Source: JAPLUA01 sp964625855
GTDB taxonomy: Bacteria > Verrucomicrobiota > Verrucomicrobiia > Limisphaerales > UBA8199
Length of the DNA: 64,000 nt
Direction: 5' to 3'
NCBI GenBank assembly: GCA_964625855.1
Contig: CAZVFC010000037.1
Coordinates: forward strand, 26,053 to 90,052
Both the position numbers and the translations under genes were made by a program. This document shows positions 33,685 to 43,253 of this stretch, one piece after another. The notes under the pieces were generated by a model that worked only from the letters and a program-made list of their open reading frames with translations, was not told the DNA's origin and did not search any database. Position 1 is the first letter of the stretch. The number at the start of each line of letters is the position of its first letter.

Positions 33685-36600
33685 GTGCAGGGAACGAAAC
33701 AATGCCCGCAGTGCGGAACGCAACTGCCTCCGGATGCCCCGGAAGGCAACTGTCCGACTTGCCTGGTGCGATTGGGCCTGACCGTGGATGTCGGCGAGAC
33801 CCCGCCAGCAGAGATGACCGAAGGCGTTCACTCCGCAAACGAACCGCCACTTGAGGGAGGTGATCTTGCCTCCGCTCCCAGCCAAGACCTCGTTGACGAG
33901 ACCAAACACATCGGCCAATACGTGGTCCTAAATAAGCTCGGGCAGGGCGGCGCGGGTGAGGTTTGGCTGGGCTACGATTCCGGGTTGGAACGTCATGTGG
34001 CAATCAAGGTGCTCAAGGCGCAACTGCAGACCGAAACCGATCAGGCGGCCGGGTTCATGCAGGAAGCGCGCACCGCAGCCGCGCTCAGTCACCCCAATGT
34101 GATTACCGTGTACCAGGTAGGGCAGCACGCCGGTCGGTTCTTCATCGCCATGGAATACCTGCCCCGCGGCTCACTCCAGGACGAACTGAACGAACGAGGG
34201 CGGCTCGACTACCGTGAAGCTACGCTGATCATTCGCGACGCCGTTTGCGGCCTCTGGGCGGCCCACGAGGCGGGGATTGTCCATCGCGACGTCAAACCCG
34301 GCAACCTGCTCCGCGCGGAGAACGGGATGACGAAGGTGGCCGACTTCGGCATGGCGCGTCTGGCGGTCAGCGGGGGCACGCCGACACATTCCGGGAAGAT
34401 CTATGGCACGCCCAGTTACATCGCGCCGGAGCAAGTTCGGAGCGGGGCACTGGATGCCCGGACCGATCTTTATTCGCTCACCTGTACCTATTACGCGCTC
34501 TTGACGGGCCACTCACCCTTCGCACGCCCCGGGGAGAAGGTCACTCCGGACGTGCTGCTTCATCGGCACGTGCATGACCCCTTCCCGGCCGTGCAGGAGG
34601 AAGTGCCCGATCTGCCGGGGGGTATCGTGGCGATCCTGTGCCGGGGCTCGCAAAAAGACCCCGCCGAGCGCTACCCGAGTGCGCAGGCGCTTTACCAGGA
34701 CTTGCAGGGCGTGCTGTCGAACCTGGACAAGACAGCAGCACGTGCCGAAGGTTGGTCCCAGGGCGTTGCAGCTCCGGAGGCAGCGAGTGCCGCCGATGGC
34801 CGGCTGGCGACTGCAATCTCGCGGGTCAGCGCAGGCTGGAAGACGCCCATTGTTCTAATCCCCGCCGTTGCGATGCTGATCCTGACGGTGGCCTTGATGG
34901 CATGGGTGTCGCGCTCCCCTCGGCTCCGTGAACCGGTGCTTCTGGGCCGTACGGGGTTGAGCAAGCCGACGTGGGTAGATACGACCATCGAGTGGGCCCA
35001 CGCTGGGGAGGCAGAGTTGGCGGCGGCCCGAAGGGATCGAGCGAACATGCTCAGCGGCCTGGCATCGTTCACCTGGGAGCAGATAGGCCGGAGCCTGGCG
35101 CCACGCGACACCGCCACGATGGGAAACCAAGACCCGCGGGAGCTGCGGTTGCCCGACCGATTCATCCTGGATGGGGTAATGGGTGCGGTGCGCGTGCTGG
35201 AGGGCAAGACTTGGATCGTCCTTGCGGCTAGCGTAAATGGACCGTCCGCAAGCTTGTCTTCGCCGGGAACGCGCGGAGTCTATCCCGCATCCAGGCCGGG
35301 AACCATGCAAAGGCTGCCGTCCTTCATCGGCTTGGTGGTGTTTGACCAGCCGGCGGTCGCCGAGCAGATGGTGGACTACAGGCCCGGCGACAGGGTCAAC
35401 CTGGTGGTCTCAAAAAAGGACTGGGGCCATTTCAATGCCGACGATGTAAGCCAGCGCCGGTCCCCGCCCCAGATCCTCCCGGGCGCCGGTCAGCCCACGC
35501 TGGCGTCTGGTCCCACGCTACGCGACCTCGCGCCGTGCTTTCGCCGGTTCAAGGACGGCGACAATGCCTTGTGTTTTGCCGGCGAGGCCATCGAGAAGCC
35601 TGACGAGCCGTTGACGTGGATCGAACCGAGTCGCGGCCGGGTCCCGAAGGTGACCAACGCGCGGCAGCTTCTTGCCTCACCAGGAATGATGTATCGGGAC
35701 ATGGCGGCCTGGGCCGGGAAGGAGGGTGTCCTCCAGGCCATTTTCCTGAGCACAGAAGCGACCGGCGACGGATTGGTTGTTTCGGCCCTCATCACGAATT
35801 CGATCGAACGCACCATTCGCCTCCAGCTCGACCTGGGCAAAGCGGCACGCCCGGAGGAGCTGCTGGATTATGCGCCGGGCGACAGCGTCCTTGCCGAGGT
35901 GCTGTTGCGGGGCGGATGGAACGGAATGAACCTTCTTCCGCAGCAACGCGGCTTCAGTCCCCGCGGGCCCTCCGGGTCGCGTCCCTATCAAGGTGGCAAT
36001 CTCGCGTCTGCGGAGGCGGAGCAATACGCCTATGGCCTCAGCACCTTGGCGGGAGCCGTGTCGTTCTCCCGGCTCCCACTCGCTGTGCCTGGTGACCCAC
36101 GCGGGAGTCTTGACCCGGACACCAACTCTGCGCCGGGCGCAACGAAACCCGGCTCCCCCAGGCGGCGCGATGATACGAGCGCCAGGGCTTTGACAAACCT
36201 CGCAGCCAATCCACTCGTAGCATGGACGGGCATCAGCGCCACCTGTAAACGCCTGCAAAAGGTGGGGGAACCCCTCAGCCTGGTGGCAGCCCGCGGCCCT
36301 CGCCGCACTGTGGCTCTGGTCGGTGAACTCACTCCACGTCTGGCCAACGCCAATCCTTCCGTTCACCAGGGACAGGAGGTTCGCTGGCGTGGCCGGCTGA
36401 CCAGCATCATCTCTTTCGATGGTGAAACCCACCTGGCCCTGACCACCTTCGAGCCTCGGTTCGGGGCGACGAGCTTCGAGGCGTACACCCGCCAGAAGGG
36501 CTTCATGGATGAGATCGCGGACTACCTCAGCAGCCGTGAATCCGGCAGGCACGGCGATGACGTGTGGGTGCGTGGAAGCCTCGTTCCGGTCAGCGGCGCG

Positions 36601-37431
36601 AGCTTTCGGCTGACCGAAAGCACCCTGCTGTTGGAGTTGAAGCACATCGAGCGGGAGGGGCACCCGGCTTCCTGTGTCGTTGTGGGCCGGCATCGCGCCA
36701 GGGACACCATTGAAACCAACCGGGTGCCTTCGGACTTCCTCAAACTGCTTCGCGACCTTCCCCCGGCGGGCACGGAGCTCACCCTTTCGGCCAGCTTTCG
36801 TTACTGTTACGGCGGTGGGCGGGTCGGCATCGGTCCTGCCGCCCGTCGGGACTCTGCTTCCCCGGCGGAGAACGCGGCGACGATGTATGTCTATTTCCCG
36901 AATGTTCCGGAATCGGCCTGGGAGGATTACAATTCGATTCGCGGCCCGGTGGAAGTGGTGGGCATCACACGACGGCCTGCGACCACCACCGAGGTGCCAA
37001 TGCTGGAACTGGAGGGAAAGAGCATTATGCGGCCCGGGAACCCCGCCTCGCTCATCACCGAGCGTGGGAGGGTGGCCCCGCTCAAGGACTTCTCCTCGGA
37101 TAAGAGACGCTGGGAACGACTAAGATACCAAAGCAAGTTGGACAGCCCGGAGCGCTTCCAAATGCCGGCTTTGTACCAGGAATCCTCCAAAGGCGATCCT
37201 CTGAAGATTACCTTCCACAGGCTGTTCTACGGCTACGAAACGCTCGAAGTTACGTGTCCCCACCCGCCATCCGAAGCCGAGGCATTCCTGCGGGATCTGC
37301 AACCGGAAGACGAGGTGCTGTTGGAGGTTGTGCTCACGAGCAGCTCCAGCTTCAGTCCCAAAGCTGACCTCGTCTGGCTGGCGCGGGCTGGCGCGTTGAG
37401 CAAGAAACTGATTTTCAGGTCCTCCGAGTGA
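33685..37431 (+). CDS. transmembrane Ser/Thr protein kinase with N-terminal zinc ribbon
   Basis: 1248 residues from the GTG at 33685. A zinc ribbon (C7, C10, C23, C26) precedes a complete Hanks-type kinase domain: glycine loop LGQGGAGEVWLG, K108 in VAIKVLK, HRD catalytic loop (IVHRDVKPGN, D202), DFG (D220) and YIAPEQ. A membrane helix lies near residues 390-412 (TPIVLIPAVAMLILTVALMA). The ~830-residue C-terminal, extracytoplasmic part has no family I can name; it contains repeated ~170-residue blocks each with VVFDQPAVAEQMVDYRPGD- or LLDYAPGDSVLAE-like segments, perhaps OB-like sensor domains. It is 86 bp after the ECF gene and likely controls it by phosphorylation. Confidence 0.92.
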   Translation: MQGTKQCPQCGTQLPPDAPEGNCPTCLVRLGLTVDVGETPPAEMTEGVHSANEPPLEGGDLASAPSQDLVDETKHIGQYVVLNKLGQGGAGEVWLGYDSGLERHVAIKVLKAQLQTETDQAAGFMQEARTAAALSHPNVITVYQVGQHAGRFFIAMEYLPRGSLQDELNERGRLDYREATLIIRDAVCGLWAAHEAGIVHRDVKPGNLLRAENGMTKVADFGMARLAVSGGTPTHSGKIYGTPSYIAPEQVRSGALDARTDLYSLTCTYYALLTGHSPFARPGEKVTPDVLLHRHVHDPFPAVQEEVPDLPGGIVAILCRGSQKDPAERYPSAQALYQDLQGVLSNLDKTAARAEGWSQGVAAPEAASAADGRLATAISRVSAGWKTPIVLIPAVAMLILTVALMAWVSRSPRLREPVLLGRTGLSKPTWVDTTIEWAHAGEAELAAARRDRANMLSGLASFTWEQIGRSLAPRDTATMGNQDPRELRLPDRFILDGVMGAVRVLEGKTWIVLAASVNGPSASLSSPGTRGVYPASRPGTMQRLPSFIGLVVFDQPAVAEQMVDYRPGDRVNLVVSKKDWGHFNADDVSQRRSPPQILPGAGQPTLASGPTLRDLAPCFRRFKDGDNALCFAGEAIEKPDEPLTWIEPSRGRVPKVTNARQLLASPGMMYRDMAAWAGKEGVLQAIFLSTEATGDGLVVSALITNSIERTIRLQLDLGKAARPEELLDYAPGDSVLAEVLLRGGWNGMNLLPQQRGFSPRGPSGSRPYQGGNLASAEAEQYAYGLSTLAGAVSFSRLPLAVPGDPRGSLDPDTNSAPGATKPGSPRRRDDTSARALTNLAANPLVAWTGISATCKRLQKVGEPLSLVAARGPRRTVALVGELTPRLANANPSVHQGQEVRWRGRLTSIISFDGETHLALTTFEPRFGATSFEAYTRQKGFMDEIADYLSSRESGRHGDDVWVRGSLVPVSGASFRLTESTLLLELKHIEREGHPASCVVVGRHRARDTIETNRVPSDFLKLLRDLPPAGTELTLSASFRYCYGGGRVGIGPAARRDSASPAENAATMYVYFPNVPESAWEDYNSIRGPVEVVGITRRPATTTEVPMLELEGKSIMRPGNPASLITERGRVAPLKDFSSDKRRWERLRYQSKLDSPERFQMPALYQESSKGDPLKITFHRLFYGYETLEVTCPHPPSEAEAFLRDLQPEDEVLLEVVLTSSSSFSPKADLVWLARAGALSKKLIFRSSE

Positions 37432-37453
37432 GAAGCTAGATCGCACCTCCGTT

Positions 37454-39457
37454 ATGAGAACCAAATGCCTATGCAACAACTGCAGCGGACACCTGGAGTT
37501 TGATGTCACAAACGCCGGGCAGCGGGTTGACTGCCCTCACTGCGGGTTGGAAACGCTGCTCTACGTTCCCGCCGTTCCAATTCCATGCAACACTCCGCCG
37601 CCCTTAATGCCACCGCCGGTCCCGTTACAGCCGCCCCCGCCACCCATTACCGCTCCCCCTCCGCCACCGGCCTTTCCCAATCTCCGCAAATGTGCCGACT
37701 GTGGCGGTGACGTCAGCATCCACGCTGATTGCTGTCCTCACTGTGGCGCCACTTCCAGGCGGAAGATGCGATTCCCGGTTGTTCTAGTTGCTGCCGGGGC
37801 AGCGATAGTGTTACTGGCAGGAGTCGTGGGCGCGCTCCTGTTCACCCCGTTGCGAACCAAGCGAGCGGCCACGCTGGCCTCAAAAGGAAGCAGCCCTGTT
37901 CAAGGTGCTGCAGCAACCGCCCGAACGGCGCCAAGCACGAATGATACAAACAACATGGGCCCAATCGAAGCCACAGCCGCGCCCAGCCTCGCTACGGTTC
38001 CAATTACCACGACCAATCCGGCAGCGGCACAATCGGATTACGGCTGGAAGACCAGCTTGAGCGCGTTCGTACGAGCGCTAGCCCAGGTGCTGTCACGCAG
38101 CGAGGCGATAACGGACGCGGATACTCAGAAGATCCGAAGCCACCTCGTCCTCCAGGGGGGGCAAGGCCAGCGCAAGTGGATCCTGGACGGGGGCGACATC
38201 CCCGGAAGCATGCAATATGAGGTCAGCAAGGCCTTCGCCGACCAGACGCTGAACTGGACCGCCGTCGTGGAGAAAGTGGACGTCACAGGCAAGGACCCCT
38301 TGGTGTTCCTCCAGGTGCCGGACGATGTCAAGGGGCTGGTTCCCGACCTGAGCCTGCGGGTGGACCTGCCCAAGGCAGCCAAGCCCAAACTGAAGCCCGG
38401 GGATACGGCAGAAGTCCGTGGCTCCATCCTGGTGGCCAACTTGCAGGATATCTTCAAGGGCGTTCGGGTCATGGAAGGAACTGGAGTAAACGCGGGGAAG
38501 CGAGCGGTCATTGTGGGCATCCAGGGCACGGCATCCAGCGCCGAGAGCGAATCCCCAGCTCCCCTGCCCTTACTGTCATCGTTGCCGGCGTTGCCGCCTA
38601 CAGGCTGGCCCGAGAAGACCAAAGAAAAGGTCACTAATGTCCTCACGAACTACACCGCGGATCCAGTCTCTGCCTGCCTGACTTTCCAGGAATTGCTTAA
38701 ACAGGAAGAGGATGGGCCCAGGGGTAACGCACGGGAGTGGCTGGAAAAGGCGGTTCACCAAACTCAGCCCCCAGCATTGGAAATGTTGGAGCGGGACTTC
38801 AAGACAGCCGCCGCCAGCCGGGACTTGCGCGCGGCATGGGTAGCTGTGGCCGCGGCCGTCAGGATGAGGACCAACGCTTTGCCCGACGCACCCGCGGCCA
38901 TTGCGAAGCTCAAGAGTGACCTGTGGTCGGGCAAGCCGCCTGCCAGACCGGTCTGGAAGCTGGGCCAGCCAAAGGGCACCTGGCTCAAAGGCCCCTACAC
39001 CGAAGGCTCTTTCAATAACCAGGTAACCCTGAGCCCAAAACAGGGCATGCAACTGCTGCGAGTCACCGCTGAAGTGGAGAATATCAGTTCCACCAGTGAC
39101 GCGCCCTACTTCCTCTGGACAAGAAATGGGCTGATTCGAGAAATGCAAGGCCTTTTCGGCTCGAACAAAGGTGGGCCGCAGCGATGGGCGACCGACGACC
39201 TTGTCTTCCTGTTAACCCCCGGAGGCGACCTGCTGCCCTGTTCCCATGTATGCGAGGGCTCCTCTTTGCGCGGCGCCTTGACCATGACGATGTTCTCGAA
39301 AGAGGGCGCTGGCCAATCCATGCTCTTCGGTGGCGAACAGGTCGCGCGAGGCGAAAAGTACACCGCCGACGTTATCTTCTCGGTGCCCGCCGGTCTGGAG
39401 GGGCTGCGGCTGATCATATTTGGGTCCGCGCCGGTTGCTGTGGCGCTCGGCAAGTAA
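37454..39457 (+). CDS. zinc-ribbon membrane protein with large C-terminal domain
   Basis: 667 residues, starting 22 bp after the kinase gene stop. Two zinc ribbons (C5 to C34 region: CLCNNC and DCPHCG; later KCADCGG and CCPHCG) flank a proline-rich linker (about 40-75). One membrane helix follows (VVLVAAGAAIVLLAGVVGAL, about 112-133), then a Thr/Ala-rich linker and ~480 residues outside. Part of the outer domain resembles blocks of the kinase's outer region (VFLQVPDDVKGLVPDLSLRV, LKPGDTAEVRGSIL), suggesting shared sensor domains. The C-terminal ~150 residues look like an immunoglobulin-like or DUF4352-type fold (QLLRVTAEVENISSTSD). Function unknown; probably an accessory of the kinase/ECF pathway. 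Confidence 0.8.
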   Translation: MRTKCLCNNCSGHLEFDVTNAGQRVDCPHCGLETLLYVPAVPIPCNTPPPLMPPPVPLQPPPPPITAPPPPPAFPNLRKCADCGGDVSIHADCCPHCGATSRRKMRFPVVLVAAGAAIVLLAGVVGALLFTPLRTKRAATLASKGSSPVQGAAATARTAPSTNDTNNMGPIEATAAPSLATVPITTTNPAAAQSDYGWKTSLSAFVRALAQVLSRSEAITDADTQKIRSHLVLQGGQGQRKWILDGGDIPGSMQYEVSKAFADQTLNWTAVVEKVDVTGKDPLVFLQVPDDVKGLVPDLSLRVDLPKAAKPKLKPGDTAEVRGSILVANLQDIFKGVRVMEGTGVNAGKRAVIVGIQGTASSAESESPAPLPLLSSLPALPPTGWPEKTKEKVTNVLTNYTADPVSACLTFQELLKQEEDGPRGNAREWLEKAVHQTQPPALEMLERDFKTAAASRDLRAAWVAVAAAVRMRTNALPDAPAAIAKLKSDLWSGKPPARPVWKLGQPKGTWLKGPYTEGSFNNQVTLSPKQGMQLLRVTAEVENISSTSDAPYFLWTRNGLIREMQGLFGSNKGGPQRWATDDLVFLLTPGGDLLPCSHVCEGSSLRGALTMTMFSKEGAGQSMLFGGEQVARGEKYTADVIFSVPAGLEGLRLIIFGSAPVAVALGK

Positions 39458-39491
39458 CAGCGCTGAGCCATATCCCGGGCCTTGGTTTCAG

Positions 39492-39518
39492 GGACCGTGC
39501 CCGAGGCGGGCCCGGTCC
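39492..39518 (+). terminator. hairpin after the kinase/zinc-ribbon operon
   Basis: GGACCG-T-GCCCG pairs with CGGGC-C-CGGTCC (11 pairs, one mismatch, 3-nt loop), 35 bp after the stop at 39457. There is no T-tract. The rest of the 39458-39844 gap holds no gene I can support; it probably contains the promoter of the subtilase operon. Confidence 0.4.
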
Positions 39519-39844
39519 TCTGTCGGCGAGGGTTTGCGGCTGAACACTTGTGTGTCCATTTCTAACGGTGCAGGACGTGGTCAGCAGACTCCGAAATGGG
39601 CGAAGGAGGCCAATTCGACAGCGGTCGCCTTTTTCTTGTTACCTTCCGCCAGATTCCGTTCTGTAGAGGGGTGGAAAGACTGTGATGAGACCTGGAAATA
39701 AGCAATTGACACTGGCTGTCGGCTTTGGTAAGTGTGTCTTCAATTACAGGAGCAAGTGGGCTCGAAATAAGGCGGGCATGTTCTTTGCAACCTGGATGTA
39801 GCGGTCGGCAATTGGAAGTTCAGAATGGAAGAAAGGCAATCTCT

Positions 39845-42800
39845 ATGACAACAACACGGTTCTCCACGAACCCCTGGATGCTGGCAGGCATTCTGGCGCT
39901 TTTCCTTTCCCCGGCCTCTGTGCCAGCCCAGCAGCCCAGGCCCGGCGAAGGCCAGGTACGATTTCACCCCACGCGCGTGCTTGCCAAGTTTGCCGGCAGC
40001 GAAAAAGCCCTGGCCGGCAAGCAATCCCTCCTTCTGCAGCAGGGCCTCAAGATTCAACGCCAGTTTAGCATGCTGCCCCGCGTGGCGGTCCTGGACCTGG
40101 AAGACGCGACCCAGGCCAAGGCCGCCCAGGCATTGGTTCCCGCCGAACGCGCTCGGCGCGTTCAAGCCCGCATCACCGCCTTGCGCGCCACGGGGCTCTT
40201 CGAATACGTCGAGCCTGATTACGTGCGGAGCCTCAAACTCGAGCCGACCGATGCCGCCTACACCGACGGCACACTTTGGGCGCTGCACAACTTCGGCCAG
40301 AACGGCGGCACCAACGGCGCGGACATCGGCGCGCCCGCGGCCTGGGATCTCACCATCGGCTCCACGAATGTCATCGTGGCCGTCGTGGACACCGGCATCC
40401 GGTACACCCACCAGGACCTGGCGGCCCAAATGTGGCACGATCCCGCCGCCACCAACTTCGTTTGCGGGACCAACGCGGTGGCGGGCAACAGCGATCCCAT
40501 GGACGATAGCGTTGATGAGCACGGCAATCCTCTCGGGCACGGCACCCATGTCGCCGGGACGATCGGCGCCGCCGCCAACGACGGGAACCCGCACGTCGGC
40601 ATAGCCTGGAACGTACGCTTGATGGCCTGCAAGTTTCTCGACACCAGTGGCTATGGGTTCACCAGCGACGAAATCGGATGCTTCCAGTTCGCGCTGGCCA
40701 ATGGCGCCCGCATTATCAGCGCCAGTTTCGGCGGTTACTATTATTCGCAGACAGAGTACGAGGCCATTCGAGCGCTCCGCGATCAGGGGGTGCTCCTTGT
40801 GGCCGCCGCCGCCAATGACGGGCTGGACAATGACTCCTGGCTGCGCAGCTATCCGGCTTCGTATGACCTTCATAACATCCTCTCCGTCGCTGCGGTGGAC
40901 CGTTCTGACAACCTGGCGGACTTCTCCAATTACGGCCAAACCACGGTTCACCTGGGGGCGCCGGGCGTGGACATTTACTCGTGCGTCAATAGCTCGGACA
41001 CGGCATACGCCAGCTATCCGGGCACCAGCATGGCCACGCCGCATGTCAGCGGTGTCGCCGCGCTGCTGCTCGCTCGCTATCCGAACGCCACCCTGACAGA
41101 ACTGCGCCGCCGCATTCTCGACGGGGTCGTGCAAATCCCGAGTCTGACCAACAAGACCACCACCGGCGGGCGGCTGAACGTGTTCGATTCTTTGGCTGCT
41201 GCTCCGAAGGGCACACTGGCAATCGAAGCCTCGCCCCGTGCCGGGCAGCCGCTTGCTGCAGGCCAAATCACTACCCTCTACGCGATCATAACGGACGTTC
41301 TGTCGGTGACCAACGCCACGGTCACCGCGGCCATCGCCGGCTGCACCAACCTCACCTTGCTGGACGGCGGCACCGCCCCGGATGCCCTCGCCGGCGATGG
41401 CGTCTATACCGTCAGCTTCTTCGTCGCCACCAATCTGAGCAGTCTTGAAGTCACCTTGCAGGCTTCAGCTCCCGGCTGGCCTGAGGCCACGAATTTCGTG
41501 AGCTACCCGGTGGTCCTTCCCCCACCGAATGACAACTTCGCCGACCGCATCGCGATTGCCACCAACTCGTGCGAGATGGCGGTGACCGGCTCAAACTTCA
41601 ACGGCTCGATGGAAGCAGACGAACCCATCCAATATGGCGAAATCGCCACCCACTCTGTCTGGTGGTCCTGGACCTCGCCTTCCAACGCCCCGGTGAAGAT
41701 CACCACCTATGGCAGTAGTTTCGACACGCTGCTGGCCGTGTACACGAATCAAACCCTCTCCAGCCTCGGCCTTGTGGCGGCGAACGATCAAGCGAGCTAT
41801 TACGACGACTACAGCCAGGTCAGTTTTGAGGCGATTGCTGGAACGGAATACCAAATCTCCGTGGACGGCTGGTTGGGCAGCCAGGGGCAGATCTTGCTAA
41901 GTGTGCTGCCTCTCACCTCATCTGTTCCGCTCGACGGGGCGATAGATTGCCAGGGCCTCGCCTCCACTACGGGTGGCAGCCTTCCCTGGCTGGGCCAAAC
42001 CTGCGTCACCCATGATGGCACCAACGCCGCCCGGAGCGGTGCGATTGAAGCCAACGGCCAGAGCTGGATCGAAGCCAGCCTGCCGGTTGCGGGCACGCTG
42101 ACCTTTTGGTGGAAGGTCTCCTGCGAGTGGGGGTACGACTACCTCAACTTCTCGGTCAATGGAGTCGAGCAGGCTAGAATCACCGGTGAGGTGGGGTGGC
42201 AGCAGAAAGCCTTCGTGCTCGAAGCCGGCAGCCATCAACTCCGATGGACCTACAGCAAGGATTTCGCCTGGGGCAGAGGTGAGGACACGGCCTGGCTGGA
42301 CGGAGTCTCTTTTGTTCCCGTCCGAAGCGCCATCCCGCAGAAAATGGGCGACCTGGACGGTGACGGCCAGCCTACCGTGTTGGATATGACCCTCCTGGTC
42401 GGTTACTTGCCCGACACCAACAGCCTCGCCCCGGAGGTCGCCGTGTTCGCCGACGTGAACCGCGACGGCGTCATCAACAGCAACGACATCCCCGCGCTGG
42501 CCGACGCCATCCTGGGCCGCGCCAGCCTGCTACCCGCCCTGGATACCGACGGCGACGGCATCCCCGACGTGTTGGAGCCGCTCATGGGGCTGGATCCCAC
42601 CAAGCCTGACTCGGACGCCAACGGCACGCCTGACGGGCAGGAAGATTCCGACCAGGATAGCTTGTCCAACGCGCACGAACTTCTGCTCGGCACCGACCCG
42701 TCGAACCACGATACGGACGGCGATGGCTGGTGGGATGAGGCCGAAATGACCGTCGGCAGCGACGCGCTCGATCCCACGTCGCGCCCATTCATCATGGCGG

Positions 42801-43201
42801 TCTCATCCCCGCAGGTATCTCTGGTGCTCCCTGCCAACGAGGGTCCCGGCGGCCTGGCCAACAATACTGTGGTGGCGATGCCGCCCGTGGCTTTGGTCCT
42901 GCCCGCAGATCAAGGACCCGAGGGACTGGCTTTGAATACCACGGTGGCGCAGCCGCCAGTCGCCCTGGTCCTGCCGTGGAATACGGGCACAGGCGGTTTG
43001 ACCAACAATACCGTGGTGGCTCAACCGCCTGTGGCCATCCTGCTGCCCTGGGACATCGGTGCGGACGGGCTCAGCTTGAATACCTCAGTGGCCTTGCCGC
43101 CTGTCGCCCTGATGTTGCCCGCCGACCAGGGTCCGGGTGGATTGACGAACAACACCGTCATCGCCCAACCGCCGGTGCGGATCGAACTGGACGCACCCTG
43201 A
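39845..43201 (+). CDS. secreted subtilisin-like (S8) protease with dockerin, TSP3 and a C-terminal tandem-repeat tail
   Basis: 1118 residues from the ATG at 39845 (AGAAAGG upstream); a longer frame to 39725 has no leader. Signal peptide about 1-27, then an inhibitor-like prodomain. The S8 domain has D182 (VAVVDTGIRYTHQD), H232 (GHGTHVAGT) and S395 (GTSMATPHVSG). After beta-sandwich domains (pre-peptidase-like, PPNDNFADRIAI; and a jelly-roll with LTFWWKVSCEW) come a type I dockerin at about 835-895 (two calcium loops: DLDGDGQPTVLDMTLLVGYL and ADVNRDGVINSNDIPALADA), TSP3 calcium repeats (DTDGDGIPDVLE, DSDQDSLSNAHE, DTDGDGWWDEAE), and a tail of 24-residue repeats (985-1118). It heads an operon whose last gene encodes a cohesin-like protein. 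Confidence 0.92.
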   Translation: MTTTRFSTNPWMLAGILALFLSPASVPAQQPRPGEGQVRFHPTRVLAKFAGSEKALAGKQSLLLQQGLKIQRQFSMLPRVAVLDLEDATQAKAAQALVPAERARRVQARITALRATGLFEYVEPDYVRSLKLEPTDAAYTDGTLWALHNFGQNGGTNGADIGAPAAWDLTIGSTNVIVAVVDTGIRYTHQDLAAQMWHDPAATNFVCGTNAVAGNSDPMDDSVDEHGNPLGHGTHVAGTIGAAANDGNPHVGIAWNVRLMACKFLDTSGYGFTSDEIGCFQFALANGARIISASFGGYYYSQTEYEAIRALRDQGVLLVAAAANDGLDNDSWLRSYPASYDLHNILSVAAVDRSDNLADFSNYGQTTVHLGAPGVDIYSCVNSSDTAYASYPGTSMATPHVSGVAALLLARYPNATLTELRRRILDGVVQIPSLTNKTTTGGRLNVFDSLAAAPKGTLAIEASPRAGQPLAAGQITTLYAIITDVLSVTNATVTAAIAGCTNLTLLDGGTAPDALAGDGVYTVSFFVATNLSSLEVTLQASAPGWPEATNFVSYPVVLPPPNDNFADRIAIATNSCEMAVTGSNFNGSMEADEPIQYGEIATHSVWWSWTSPSNAPVKITTYGSSFDTLLAVYTNQTLSSLGLVAANDQASYYDDYSQVSFEAIAGTEYQISVDGWLGSQGQILLSVLPLTSSVPLDGAIDCQGLASTTGGSLPWLGQTCVTHDGTNAARSGAIEANGQSWIEASLPVAGTLTFWWKVSCEWGYDYLNFSVNGVEQARITGEVGWQQKAFVLEAGSHQLRWTYSKDFAWGRGEDTAWLDGVSFVPVRSAIPQKMGDLDGDGQPTVLDMTLLVGYLPDTNSLAPEVAVFADVNRDGVINSNDIPALADAILGRASLLPALDTDGDGIPDVLEPLMGLDPTKPDSDANGTPDGQEDSDQDSLSNAHELLLGTDPSNHDTDGDGWWDEAEMTVGSDALDPTSRPFIMAVSSPQVSLVLPANEGPGGLANNTVVAMPPVALVLPADQGPEGLALNTTVAQPPVALVLPWNTGTGGLTNNTVVAQPPVAILLPWDIGADGLSLNTSVALPPVALMLPADQGPGGLTNNTVIAQPPVRIELDAP
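42809..43198 (+). repeat. 72-bp in-frame tandem repeat, 5 full units plus a partial
   Basis: Units of exactly 72 bp start at 42809, 42881, 42953, 43025 and 43097, with a partial unit from 43169. Each encodes 24 residues of the form PPVALVLPADQGPGGLTNNT plus four linker residues. The last unit ends at the protein C-terminus. Confidence 0.85.
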
Positions 43202-43253
43202 ACCAAACTCTTGCAGACTCCCACGCATCGAACTCTAGACTGAACCAGACATT

